64,000 nucleotides of DNA, taken from assembly GCF_009647605.1 (NCBI RefSeq), contig NZ_WJIF01000005.1, forward strand, positions 1-64,000. The letters run 5' to 3'. This document shows positions 53,878 through 62,219 of this stretch, one piece after another. The position numbers were made by a program, and so were the translations under genes. Position 1 is the first letter of the stretch. Each line of letters begins with the position of its first letter. The notes under the pieces were generated by a model. That model saw nothing but the letters and a program-made list of their open reading frames with translations. It searched no databases and was not told where the DNA came from. This DNA is from Agromyces agglutinans (GTDB taxonomy: Bacteria > Actinomycetota > Actinomycetes > Actinomycetales > Microbacteriaceae).

Positions 53878-54672
53878 TCACTCGCGCGCGTCGACGATCT
53901 GCTCGAGCACCCGCTCGTACGCACCCGGGCCGACGGAGATCGCGCCGGCGTACGGATGGTCCATGTCGGCCGTGACGAAGATGACCAGGCCCACGAAGAG
54001 CGCGAGCAGGCCCGCCATGAGCAGGTGCAGGCGCGGGTTCGTGAAGTGGATGAATGCGATCAGCACCGCGTTCACGGCGGCACCGACCCAGATGACGAGC
54101 CAGAACAACGCGGGCAGGGCGAGCGCGGTCGCGTCGATCCGCGCGCGCCGCGACTCGATGACGTCGTCGAAGGTGGCCAGCGCCTGCTGGAACTCGGCCT
54201 GGTCGCCCCGGGTGTCGGCTTCGACCGAGTGCAGCAGTGCCTCGAACTCGTCGATCTGCGTGTCGCTCGCGCTCGGGAGCTCGCCTCGCGCCTGGTCGGG
54301 GAAGTCCACCTCGATGACGGTGTGCAGGTACGCGTCGAGAACCTCCTGCATCGAGCCATCCAGATCATCGGGCAGCCCCCCGGTCGCCCGATAGAGCGCA
54401 CCGACATCGCCGGCCTCCTCGATCGTGGCCTGCCGGGTGTCGGCGAAGTTCTCGTAGACGGCCACGGCGACGAGCGCGAGCAGGATGCCGAAGAACACCC
54501 CGAACGTGCCGATGACATGGCCGAGCGCGCGATCCCACTCCTTCGTCTCGGTGACGAACCGGCGCACGACCGGGCGCACGCCGATCACGACCAGGCAGGA
54601 GAGCGCGACGAATCCGCCGACGAACAGCGGCAGCGTGATCAGGATGCTCGTGTTGTAGAACCAGTCCAGCAT
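53878..54672 (-). CDS. DUF4239-like membrane protein
   Basis: A 264-residue protein. Two hydrophobic segments at the N-terminus (about 5-33, 52-72) and two near the C-terminus (about 190-232) flank a soluble helical domain (about 75-185), the topology of DUF4239. GGGGGAG precedes the ATG at 54672. A bestrophin/ion-channel-like role has been suggested for such topology but nothing here shows it. Confidence 0.8.
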   Translation of the reverse strand: MLDWFYNTSILITLPLFVGGFVALSCLVVIGVRPVVRRFVTETKEWDRALGHVIGTFGVFFGILLALVAVAVYENFADTRQATIEEAGDVGALYRATGGLPDDLDGSMQEVLDAYLHTVIEVDFPDQARGELPSASDTQIDEFEALLHSVEADTRGDQAEFQQALATFDDVIESRRARIDATALALPALFWLVIWVGAAVNAVLIAFIHFTNPRLHLLMAGLLALFVGLVIFVTADMDHPYAGAISVGPGAYERVLEQIVDARE

Positions 54673-54899
54673 GGCCGCTCCCCCGCCCCGGCGACGCACG
54701 GGCGGCGTCGCCCGCATCGCTGCCGCCCAGACTACGGATGCCACGCGCTCGCGCGCCAGAGCGACCTCGACCGGGGGTGGCGGCCGCCTGCCGGGGTGCC
54801 CGCGCGGTCGACCCGCTCAGGCTGATGGTCCCCGATCAGCTCTTGCCCCGACCCCGAGCCTGCTGCCACGATGCCAACAACCCTGAGACGGAGACACCC

Positions 54900-55403
54900 A
54901 TGCCGGATACGCTCGCCCGCCCGCCCGCTGCTTCGCTCTCGACGCTTCCGGGCGCAGCCCTCATCCGCCGGATTCGAACGATGCTCCTCTGGGCGATCGG
55001 CACGGCGTTCGTCTACCAGGGCATCAGCACGGCGAGCAAGGGCGGCTGCCCCGGAGGCGTCACCGGTGACGGCGGCTTCATCGACGCGAACGGCGATCCG
55101 ACGGAGGCCGCGTCGATGTGCGTGAACCTCACCCTGCGGCCGAGCTCGATCGTGTACGTCGCGATCGCCTTCATCGTCATCCTCGCGATCACGCGCGTGT
55201 TGCGAGCCTCCGACTCGCAGTCCGCAGCGCTCAAGACGCTCGACCGCGCGATCATCGTCATCGTGGCGGTCACGGTGGCGTGGACGGCACTCACGATGCT
55301 CTCGTTCTTCGCGATCCCCATCGACTCCTGGAACGGCGTCGAGCCGTTCGAGTTGCCGTTCACGGTGGGCCATGTCGAGGTGGATGTCTCGCCGATGCAG
55401 TAG
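54900..55403 (+). CDS. Small membrane protein of unknown function
   Basis: A 167-residue protein with three hydrophobic segments (about 27-45, 82-103, 115-140) and an external loop (about 45-78) that has two Cys (GGCPGG, SMCVN). GACGGAGAC precedes the ATG. It could be in an operon with the acetyltransferase that starts 58 bases after its stop. Confidence 0.7.
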   Translation: MPDTLARPPAASLSTLPGAALIRRIRTMLLWAIGTAFVYQGISTASKGGCPGGVTGDGGFIDANGDPTEAASMCVNLTLRPSSIVYVAIAFIVILAITRVLRASDSQSAALKTLDRAIIVIVAVTVAWTALTMLSFFAIPIDSWNGVEPFELPFTVGHVEVDVSPMQ

Positions 55404-55461
55404 CTCGCAGGGCAGGCCGCAGCAGCAGCAGCGGATCGAAGTGAACGGGGAACAGGAGACG

Positions 55462-55968
55462 ATGGATTCGAGCAACACCGTCGAGGCCGTGATCGAACGG
55501 CCACTCGGTCCGGCGATGGCGGGCGAGGTACTGACGCTGCAGCGCGCGGCGTACGCGACGGAAGCGCAGGTCTACCGAGACCCGTTCCTGCCGGCGCTGA
55601 CGCAGCCCCTCGACGAGCTCGCACGCGAACTGGAAGGGCCGGGGCTCGGACTCTGGCAGGGAGAACGACTCATCGGCGCGGTGCGCTGGACGGTCGCCGA
55701 CGACATCGCCCACGTCGGGCGGCTGACCGTCGCACCCGACCTGCAGGGGCGCGGCATCGGCACCAGGCTGTTGCGCGCGGCCGAGCGCGCGAGCGGGGCA
55801 TCCGAATTCGAACTGTTCACCGGCCATCTGAGCGAGGCGAACATCCGGCTCTACGAACGCGAGGGGTACGCCGTCGCCCGCCGCGAACCGCTGCACGACG
55901 GGGTCGACCTCGTCTTCATGCGGAAGTCGGCTCACCCTGCGCGAGCTTCATCGACAGCAGCTCGGTGA
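55462..55968 (+). CDS. GNAT-family N-acetyltransferase
   Basis: A 168-residue acetyltransferase. Motif A is LTVAPDLQGRGIGTRLLRAAE (Q-x-x-G-x-G, about 95-115); the closing region NIRLYEREGYAV is the usual NxxAxxLYxxxGF-like helix-strand. ACAGGAG precedes the ATG. A hairpin terminator follows about 70 bases after the stop. Substrate unknown. Confidence 0.88.
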   Translation: MDSSNTVEAVIERPLGPAMAGEVLTLQRAAYATEAQVYRDPFLPALTQPLDELARELEGPGLGLWQGERLIGAVRWTVADDIAHVGRLTVAPDLQGRGIGTRLLRAAERASGASEFELFTGHLSEANIRLYEREGYAVARREPLHDGVDLVFMRKSAHPARASSTAAR

Positions 55969-56036
55969 ATCCGGCACGCCGGGCGCAGCGCACACCACCG
56001 CGCGTTCGGCCGGCTGCAACATCTGATCGCAGCACA

Positions 56037-56072
56037 CGGATGCCTCGCCGCGACCCGTCGGCGAGGCATCCG
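56037..56072 (+). terminator. Hairpin after the acetyltransferase gene
   Basis: CGGATGCCTCGCC and GGCGAGGCATCCG form a perfect 13-bp stem around a 10-base loop. Both arms carry the genome's favoured GGATGCC/GGCATCC heptamer, which shows that motif reused in terminators. Confidence 0.6.
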
Positions 56073-56207
56073 TCATGTGCCGGTGGGCACCCCGCCGCGC
56101 GACCGCCATCGCGCCTCTGCCGGCACGTGTCGATCGCCGCGATCCCGTTCGTCGAACTGGTGAGGCCGCACGATCCGCACGGGGTCGACGCGGCGGTGAG
56201 GAGCGTC

Positions 56208-57680
56208 ATGTCCGACGAGCGAGTCGCATCCGATGACCGATCGCACGACGCGGCGGCGTCGCCCGATCCACGGCGATGGAAGGCGCTGGCCGTGCTCGGT
56301 GCGGCGTTCTTCATGGTCATCCTGGATTCGACGATCGTGCTCACTGCGATCCCGTCGATCCAGTCGAGCCTCGACCTCTCGGTGACGGGCGTCCAGTGGG
56401 TGATCACGGGCTACGCCGTCGCGTTCGGCAGCCTGCTGCTCTTCTTCGGGCGCGTGGCCGACGTGCTCGGCCGCCGGAGGGTCTTCCTCGTCGGCACGGT
56501 CGTCTTCGTCATCGCGTCATCCGTGTGCGGACTCGCGGACACCGCTGCCGTGCTGGTGATCGCCCGGCTGGCACAGGGCGTGTCGGCCGCGATCATGGCG
56601 CCGAGCGCCCTGGCGATCGTGATCGGTGTCTTCCGCGACCCGGCCGAGCGCAACCGGGCGCTCGGACTGTGGGGCGCGCTCGGCGGAGTCGGCGCGACCG
56701 CCGGCCTGCTGCTCGGCGGCGTGATCACCGCGAGCCTCGGCTGGGAGTGGATCTTCCTCATCAACGTTCCGGTGGGCATCGCCGTCCTCGTGCTCGTGCC
56801 ACCGCTGGTCGGCGAGAGCCGCGAGCACGGCGCCCCGCGACGGTTCGACGTCGCCGGTGCGGTGACCATCACCACGGCCCTCGTGCTCCTGATCTCGGCG
56901 GTCGTGAACGCACCCGATGCGGGCTGGACGGGCGCGACCACGCTCATCCAACTCGCGGGTGCCGTCGCACTCTTCGTGCTGTTCGTGGCGATCGAGTCGC
57001 GTTCGGCGGCACCGCTGGTGCCGCTCCGCATCTTCCGGCTGCGCACGCTGACAGCCGGCAACCTCCTCATCCTCGCGATCGGCCTCGCCGTCGACGGCAT
57101 GCTGTTCCCGCTGACCCTGTACGCGCAGCAGGTGCTCGGGTTCACCGCCCTCCAGTTCGGGCTCATGAGCGCCGTGATGACGGGCATGTCGGTCGTCGGG
57201 GCGTTCGCCGGGCAGGCGGCCGTCACCCGATTCGGGATGCGTCCGGTCGCCGTGGCGGCCGCGCTGCTCATCGTGGCGGGCACGGTGCTGCTCACGTCGG
57301 TCTCGACCGGCGGCACCTTCTTCGGCGACCTGTTCTGGCCGCTCGTGATCTTCGGGCCCGGCATGGGCGCCGCGTTCGTGACCGCGCAGATCGCCGCGCT
57401 GCACGGCGTGCCCGACGCCGAATCGGGGCTCGCCGCAGGTCTCGTCGACACGTCGTTCCACCTCGGCGGAGCACTCGGCATCGCGGTCGTCTCCGCCGTG
57501 GCCGTCGCGGTCATCGACGCCGGCGGCTCCCCGGCACCGCCGTCGCCCGAGACGCTCACCGACGGGCTGCGGGCGGCGTTCGCGGCCGCCGCGGTGTTCG
57601 CGGCGGCGGGGCTCGCCGCGGCGCTCCTGCTGCCGGGGCGTGGTCGGCGGCGGACGTCGTCAGCGGCGTCGTCAGGGTAG
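56208..57680 (+). CDS. DHA2-type MFS drug-resistance transporter
   Basis: A 490-residue transporter with about 14 hydrophobic segments, as in DHA2 drug:proton antiporters. Motif A-like GRVADVLGRRRVFLVG lies in the loop after segment 2, motif C-like GALGGVGATAGLLLGGVI in segment 5, and FFMVILDSTIVLTAIPSIQ (motif D1-like) in segment 1. GGTGAGGAGC precedes the ATG. Its stop codon lies in a tandem repeat block shared with the convergent MarR gene. MarR may regulate it, but the two are convergent, so a direct link is unproven. Confidence 0.92.
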   Translation: MSDERVASDDRSHDAAASPDPRRWKALAVLGAAFFMVILDSTIVLTAIPSIQSSLDLSVTGVQWVITGYAVAFGSLLLFFGRVADVLGRRRVFLVGTVVFVIASSVCGLADTAAVLVIARLAQGVSAAIMAPSALAIVIGVFRDPAERNRALGLWGALGGVGATAGLLLGGVITASLGWEWIFLINVPVGIAVLVLVPPLVGESREHGAPRRFDVAGAVTITTALVLLISAVVNAPDAGWTGATTLIQLAGAVALFVLFVAIESRSAAPLVPLRIFRLRTLTAGNLLILAIGLAVDGMLFPLTLYAQQVLGFTALQFGLMSAVMTGMSVVGAFAGQAAVTRFGMRPVAVAAALLIVAGTVLLTSVSTGGTFFGDLFWPLVIFGPGMGAAFVTAQIAALHGVPDAESGLAAGLVDTSFHLGGALGIAVVSAVAVAVIDAGGSPAPPSPETLTDGLRAAFAAAAVFAAAGLAAALLLPGRGRRRTSSAASSG

Positions 57681-57751
57681 TCAGCGTCGCCAGGGTCGTC
57701 AAGGTAGTCAGCGTCGCCAGGGTCGTCAGCGTCGCCAGGGTCGTCAGGGTA
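57656..57751. repeat. Tandem repeats at the junction of two convergent genes
   Basis: A 9-base core of the type GTCGTCAGG/GTAGTCAGC/GTCGCCAGG is repeated, with two nearly identical 27-base units at 57677-57703 and 57704-57730 and a partial third to 57748. The stop codons of both the MFS gene (57678-57680) and the MarR gene (57744-57746) lie inside it. Confidence 0.75.
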
Positions 57752-58187
57752 GGTCGCGAGCGTCGGTCAATGCCGCGAGGGTGGTGCGGAGCCGCCCGCG
57801 TTGCGGCTCGCTCAACGGCGCGAACAGCGCCGCCTCGGCCTCGTCGATCGCGGCATCCAATTCTTCGAGGGTGCGCCGGCCGGCGGGAGTGATCGCGATC
57901 ACCATGCGGCGCCGGTCGTCGCTGCTCGGCCGTCGCGTGAGGTCGCCGGCCGCCTCGAGGTCGCGGACGGTCTGCGTCACGTCGCTCGGGTCGAGGCCGG
58001 CATGCCGGCCGATCGCCGCCTGGTGCAGCTCGCCGAACTCGTCGAGCGCGGCGAGTACGCGGAAGTCGTGCCCGCGCCGGCCGCGCTCGGCGAACGCCGC
58101 CGCGAGCAGTTGATGCGACCGGTGCGCGAGCGTCGAGAGTCGCCAGGTGGGCCGCTGCGCGAAGCGGGCGGCGAGTTCATCGACCAT
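57744..58187 (-). CDS. MarR-family transcriptional regulator
   Basis: A 147-residue winged-helix regulator. The HTH reads ELHQAAIGRHAGLDPSDVTQTVRDLEAAGDL (about 52-82), followed by the wing with the DDRRRMVIAITPAG motif (about 90-103) typical of MarR proteins. I chose the ATG at 58187, nine bases after AGGA, over the one at 58196, where AGG abuts the start. It is divergent from the haloalkane-dehalogenase-like gene, with an inverted repeat between. Confidence 0.88.
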   Translation of the reverse strand: MVDELAARFAQRPTWRLSTLAHRSHQLLAAAFAERGRRGHDFRVLAALDEFGELHQAAIGRHAGLDPSDVTQTVRDLEAAGDLTRRPSSDDRRRMVIAITPAGRRTLEELDAAIDEAEAALFAPLSEPQRGRLRTTLAALTDARDLP

Positions 58188-58208
58188 GCGAGGCATCCTA
58201 CCGATTCA

Positions 58209-58242
58209 TTGACGCGGCCAACGTTTTCAACGTATCGTTGGC
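58209..58242 (+). promoter_or_regulatory. Promoter and MarR-type operator between marR and the dehalogenase gene
   Basis: TTGACG (58209-58214) and TATCGT (58233-58238) are spaced by 18 bases and face the hydrolase gene. GCCAACG (58217-58223) and CGTTGGC (58236-58242) form an inverted repeat between and over these boxes, a fitting place for MarR binding and repression. Confidence 0.55.
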
Positions 58243-58338
58243 GCGGCCAATCTTTTGGAGGCCTACCCGGATGCCGCTTCCCGGGCTGCATCCCCCCGGA
58301 TGCTCTTCGGATGCCTCCGTCGAGCGAAAGCGACGAAC

Positions 58339-59205
58339 ATGCCCGCGATACCCGTACTTGACTCGACGATGCACTTCGACGAGCGCGGCCGCCGCCGCGA
58401 CGGCACGACGTTCGTGTTCCTCCACGGCAACCCGGGCTCCTCGCACCAGTGGCGCCACGTGCTCGATCGGTTCGGCGACGGCCACCTGCTCGCGCCCGAC
58501 CTCATCGGCATGGGTCGCTCGGGCAAGCCCGACCTCGCCTACGCCTTCGCCGACCACGCACGCTACCTCGATGCCTGGTTCGACGCCGTCGGCATCGAGC
58601 GAGTCGTGCTCGTCGGCCACGACTGGGGCGGCGCGCTCGCGTTTGACTGGGCGGCGAGGCATCCGGATCGCGTGCTCGGCGTCGCGTTCTTCGAGAGCAT
58701 CGTGAAGCCGATGCAGTGGGGCGACCTGGCGCCGCAGGCGCGGGCGCGCTCCGAAGCGGTGCGGACGCCCGGCCTCGGCGAGGAACGCGTGCTCGCGACC
58801 GACGCCTTCATCCGCCAGGCGTTCACCGGCGGGGTGCTGACCCCCGTCGAAGGCGCCGAGCTCGACGCCTACCTCGCGCCGTTCCCCACTCCGGAGAGCC
58901 GCCGACCGGTCCTCGCGTGGGCTCGGCAACTGCCGCTCGGCGGCGAACCGCGCGAACTCGTCGAACGCATCGAGGCGTACGATCGATGGCTCGCCACGAG
59001 CGACTCGGTGCCGAAGCTGCTGCTGACCTTCTCGGGTTCCCCGACCCTGCTCATCGACGACGCGATGGCGGCGTGGTGCGCGGCCTCGATCGCCGCGCTC
59101 GAGGTCGTCGACGGCGGCCTCGCCGGCCACCACGCGCAGGAGGATCGGCCCCAGGCGATCGCCGACGAGATCGCGCGGTGGGCGGAGCGTCACGGGCTGC
59201 AGTGA
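58339..59205 (+). CDS. Haloalkane-dehalogenase-like alpha/beta hydrolase
   Basis: A 288-residue enzyme with the full haloalkane dehalogenase pattern. HGNPGSSHQWR (about 31-41) gives the halide-binding Asn and oxyanion loop; VGHDWGGALAFDWA (about 89-102) gives the nucleophile Asp followed by the halide-binding Trp; FFESIVKP (about 116-123) holds the catalytic Glu; GGLAGHHAQEDRP (about 258-270) holds the catalytic His. So it should hydrolyse carbon-halogen bonds, although related hydrolases share parts of this. The ATG at 58339 starts MPAIPVLDSTM, a normal family opening. It is divergent from a MarR gene that probably controls it. Confidence 0.88.
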   Translation: MPAIPVLDSTMHFDERGRRRDGTTFVFLHGNPGSSHQWRHVLDRFGDGHLLAPDLIGMGRSGKPDLAYAFADHARYLDAWFDAVGIERVVLVGHDWGGALAFDWAARHPDRVLGVAFFESIVKPMQWGDLAPQARARSEAVRTPGLGEERVLATDAFIRQAFTGGVLTPVEGAELDAYLAPFPTPESRRPVLAWARQLPLGGEPRELVERIEAYDRWLATSDSVPKLLLTFSGSPTLLIDDAMAAWCAASIAALEVVDGGLAGHHAQEDRPQAIADEIARWAERHGLQ

Positions 59206-59311
59206 GGGAGTGCGGTGAGGTGCGGGGCGCGACCAGCCCCGGGCACGCCCCGAGGGCATCTCCGTGGGCTGCACGGATGCCGCGGCGAACGGCGCGACCT
59301 ACCGTGCAGCC

Positions 59312-59749
59312 ATGACCGCTGCAACAGACGAACGCCCACCCGAGCAACGCGCACCCGGCGAACGAGTGTCCGAAGCGCCCGGCGCGCCGGCGGGCCGCCT
59401 CGCGCGCATGCCGATGCCGGCACGCGTCGCGGCGGCCCTCGCGCTCGCCGCCGGCGCGATGGCGGCGATCGTCGCTCTCAACGTCGGCGTCGGCACGGCA
59501 GGCGCCCAGCCGGCGAGCGCGGAATCGCTGTGCCGCACGGCCATCGAGTCGACACTCGAGTCACGCGGGCACGCCGACGTCAGGGTCGCGCAGACGATGC
59601 GCGTCACGCAGGCCGACGACGCCCACCGGGTCTCCGGATCCGTGGCATCCGTCGACGAGGCCGGCCGCACCGATCACGCCGCCATCCGCTGCGTCGTGCG
59701 CGGCGACGGCGACGCGATGCGCGTCGTCAGCGCGCGGCTGTCGGACTGA
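59312..59749 (+). CDS. Single-pass exported or membrane-anchored small protein
   Basis: A 145-residue protein. An acidic/Pro-rich N-terminus (about 1-34) is followed by a hydrophobic segment (VAAALALAAGAMAAIVALNVGV, about 38-60) and a small extracytoplasmic domain with two Cys (LCRTAI and IRCVV), probably disulfide-bonded. The ATG is six bases after TACCGT with no ribosome site. No family recognised. Confidence 0.65.
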   Translation: MTAATDERPPEQRAPGERVSEAPGAPAGRLARMPMPARVAAALALAAGAMAAIVALNVGVGTAGAQPASAESLCRTAIESTLESRGHADVRVAQTMRVTQADDAHRVSGSVASVDEAGRTDHAAIRCVVRGDGDAMRVVSARLSD

Positions 59750-59815
59750 CGAGGGTCGCGCCGGGCACGGCCGCAAGCATGGCGACCGCCCGGTGCCGCG
59801 CGTAGTCTCACCCGC

Positions 59816-60256
59816 ATGAGCATCCAGCGCATGGACAACGTCGGCATCGTCGTCGACGACCTGGACGCGGCGATCGCGTTCTTCACCGAACTCGGCATGG
59901 AGCTCGAGGGCCGCGCGGACATCGAGGGGCCATGGGCCGACCAGACCGTCGGGCTCGAGGGCATCCGGTGCGAGATCGCGATGCTGCGAACCCCAGACGG
60001 CCACGGCCGGCTCGAGCTGAGCCGGTACCTGTCGCCCGAGGCATCCGAATTCTCGCCGCCGAACCCGCCGCACAACATCATCGGGATGCATCGCGTGATG
60101 TTCGCCGTCGACGACCTCGACGACACCCTCGACCGGCTGCGCCCGCACGGCGCCGAACTGCTCGGCACGGTCGCGAACTACGAGGGCGTGTACCGGCTCT
60201 GCTACCTGCGCGGGCCAGCGGGCATCATCGTCGCATTGGCGGAGCACGTGGGCTGA
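59816..60256 (+). CDS. VOC-family (glyoxalase-like) protein
   Basis: A 146-residue protein with one VOC pair: MDNVGIVVDDLDAAIAFFTELGMELEGR (about 6-33) and MHRVMFAVDDLDDTLDRLRPHGAELLG (about 92-118), ending YLRGPAGIIVALAE, the classic closing strand with a metal-ligand Glu. His/Glu ligands are plausible but not complete enough to assign an enzyme. The ATG is seven bases after TAGTCT, a leaderless pattern. Confidence 0.88.
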   Translation: MSIQRMDNVGIVVDDLDAAIAFFTELGMELEGRADIEGPWADQTVGLEGIRCEIAMLRTPDGHGRLELSRYLSPEASEFSPPNPPHNIIGMHRVMFAVDDLDDTLDRLRPHGAELLGTVANYEGVYRLCYLRGPAGIIVALAEHVG

Positions 60257-60369
60257 GCGGGGCGGCTGAACAGCGGGCCGAAGAGCGAACCCGCGCAACG
60301 GGGGCCAGCCCCTTGCGATCGGCGAGCGGCGACCGCGAGGCTGGGGGCTCCCCGTGCGAAGGCACCCCC

Positions 60370-60977
60370 ATGAACGACGAGACCTCGAGCGACGACACCT
60401 CCCGGATCGGCACCATTCTCAACGGAACCGCATCGGGCCTGATCCCGATGGCGGTCTTCACGCCGGTCTACGCCGTCTGGACCCTCGTCGCCTGGCCGCT
60501 GCCGGGCGGCCTCCTGTTCGCCGCCGCGCTCACGTGGTCGGCCTACCTGCTCGTGACCGCCGTCCGGCAGTGCTCCTCGTGCTGGGGCGCCCGGTCTGGA
60601 TCCTCCCGACCGTCGTGCTCATCGTCGCGCTCCACTTCCTGCCGATGCCGGCGATCTTCGGGCGCACGATCGACTACCACCTGGGCGCGGTGATGCTGCT
60701 CGTCGCTGGCGTCGGGCTCGCGCTCGCCGCGCAACCGCAGGTCGAGTGGGCGGTCGTGTGGGGCGTCACCGGTACCGGCGCGGCAGCCGTGACGAGCGCA
60801 TACGGCCTCTACATGGTCCTGGCCGCGAGGGCGACGATGGCGCGACACTCCGTCGAGGCCGCCGTGCGGGATCGGCCTCGACTGCCCGAGCGGGCGCCTC
60901 AGGCCAGCGCGCCGGCCGCATCCGCATCGTCGAACTGCGCGACCTCGGCCGTGAAGAACGGCGCGAGAACCTCGTAG
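60370..60977 (+). pseudogene. Frameshifted membrane protein gene
   Basis: From the ATG at 60370 (GAAGG seven bases before) the frame encodes MNDETSSDDTSRIGTIL and two membrane segments up to about LLVTAVRQ near 60570, then turns into low-quality Cys/Ser/Arg sequence. The coherent continuation (AVLLVLGRPVWILPTVVLIVALHFL and two more segments) lies in the frame one base back and runs to 60977. A single-base loss near 60565-60575 would explain this. The restored protein would be about 200 residues with four to five membrane segments. It overlaps the 3' end of the ROK gene by about 80 bases. Sequencing error, decay or programmed frameshift cannot be told apart here. Confidence 0.6.
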
Positions 60978-62074
60978 GCGGCACCCTTCGCAACCTCGGC
61001 CTCTGCCCCGATCACGAGGTCGAGCGAGGGGGCGGCCGTATTGCCGTGCGCGAACTCCGCCTGGAACGCCGCCTCGACCCCGCGCGAGAGCCGCTCGAGG
61101 TCGAGCTCGGGCGCGAACGCGACGATGACGCCCTCGGGTCCGAACATCTTGCTCGCATTCGCCATGGCCACGCCGAGCTGGCGCGCGGCCTCGTCGAGCA
61201 CCGGTTCGACCTCGCCCGGATCGGCGTCGAGCCCCGCCTCGATGCCCCGCCTCGCGAGCTCGCGCTCGATGCCCCAGCGGCTGCCCCACGTCTCGAGGCA
61301 GCCCTGTGCGCCGCAGTGGCAGGGCCGATCGGCGTCGCCGACGCCTCGCCAATGCGCGAATCCACCAGCCGACGCGTCGAAACCGCGGTGGATGCGGCCT
61401 TGCACGACGACCGAGGCGCCGAGGCTCTGCCCGACGCTGAAGACGATGAGGTCGCGCCCCTCGAGGCGACCGTCGTAGAGCAGGCCGGCCGAGGCGAAGG
61501 CGTTGACGTGGCTGTCGAGCACGACCGGTGCGTCGAGCGCCCGGGCCAGCTCGGCGCGGAGCGGCACATTCTCCCAGCCGAGTGTGCCACTGTGCCGCAC
61601 CCGACCTCCGGCCTGGTCGACCACACCCGACACCGCGATGCCGATGCCGACCACCTCGCCGCTCGCCTGCCGCCGGGTGACCGCGTCGACCGATGTGACG
61701 ACGGCGTCCACGGCGTCGGCGAGCGCGGTCGAGGCGAGCTGCTCGCGATGGTCGGCGACGATCTCGCCGGCGAGGTCGGTGAGCGCGACGTACGCCTCGC
61801 GCGCGGTCAGGCGCACGCCGACGGCGAACACCGCCTCCCGTCCGAGCGCGAGCAGGCGCGCGGGCCGGCCGCCGGTTCCGCGCACCACGTCGGTCTCGAC
61901 GAGCACGCCGGCGTGCAAAAGTCGACCGGTTATGCCCGTGACGGTCGCCGGGCTGAGGCCGGTCTGCGCAGCGATGAAGGCCCGCGCGACGGGTCCACGG
62001 GCACGCACCACATCGAGCACGAGCGCCTCGTTGATCTCGCGGATCAGCGCCTTGCTTCCCGTCCGCAGCTTCAT
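60899..62074 (-). CDS. ROK-family transcriptional repressor
   Basis: A 391-residue ROK protein of the NagC/XylR type. An N-terminal winged helix (EALVLDVVRARGPVARAFIAAQTGLSPATVTGITGRL, pieces at about 16-55) is followed by the ROK sugar-kinase-like domain, including the zinc motif CHCGAQGCLE (about 250-259). The position of the kinase catalytic Asp (usually NDAN) reads SHVN here, so kinase activity is probably lost and the domain senses a sugar. I chose the ATG at 62074 (MKLRTGSKALI) with AGGA upstream. It is divergent from the dehydrogenase-sulfatase operon and likely regulates it. Confidence 0.9.
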   Translation of the reverse strand: MKLRTGSKALIREINEALVLDVVRARGPVARAFIAAQTGLSPATVTGITGRLLHAGVLVETDVVRGTGGRPARLLALGREAVFAVGVRLTAREAYVALTDLAGEIVADHREQLASTALADAVDAVVTSVDAVTRRQASGEVVGIGIAVSGVVDQAGGRVRHSGTLGWENVPLRAELARALDAPVVLDSHVNAFASAGLLYDGRLEGRDLIVFSVGQSLGASVVVQGRIHRGFDASAGGFAHWRGVGDADRPCHCGAQGCLETWGSRWGIERELARRGIEAGLDADPGEVEPVLDEAARQLGVAMANASKMFGPEGVIVAFAPELDLERLSRGVEAAFQAEFAHGNTAAPSLDLVIGAEAEVAKGAAYEVLAPFFTAEVAQFDDADAAGALA

Positions 62075-62183
62075 CGCCGTCGTCCTGTCGTGTGCCGGGT
62101 CATCGTCGAACCCCATTCTGTCGAGTCGGTGCCGCGAGTGGATGCATCCATCTCGTTCTGCGGCCATCCTATTACTTCGGTCA

Positions 62184-62213
62184 TTGACAAAACACATTTC
62201 TCCGATCTACGCT
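62184..62213 (+). promoter_or_regulatory. Promoter of the dehydrogenase-sulfatase operon, leaderless
   Basis: A consensus TTGACA (62184-62189) and TACGCT (62208-62213) are 18 bases apart. The start codon of the dehydrogenase gene follows six bases later, at 62220, and there is no ribosome site, so transcript and reading frame probably begin together. The patch 62165-62205 is much richer in A/T than its surroundings and is the likely target of the divergent ROK repressor. Confidence 0.7.
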
Positions 62214-62219
62214 GCTCGC

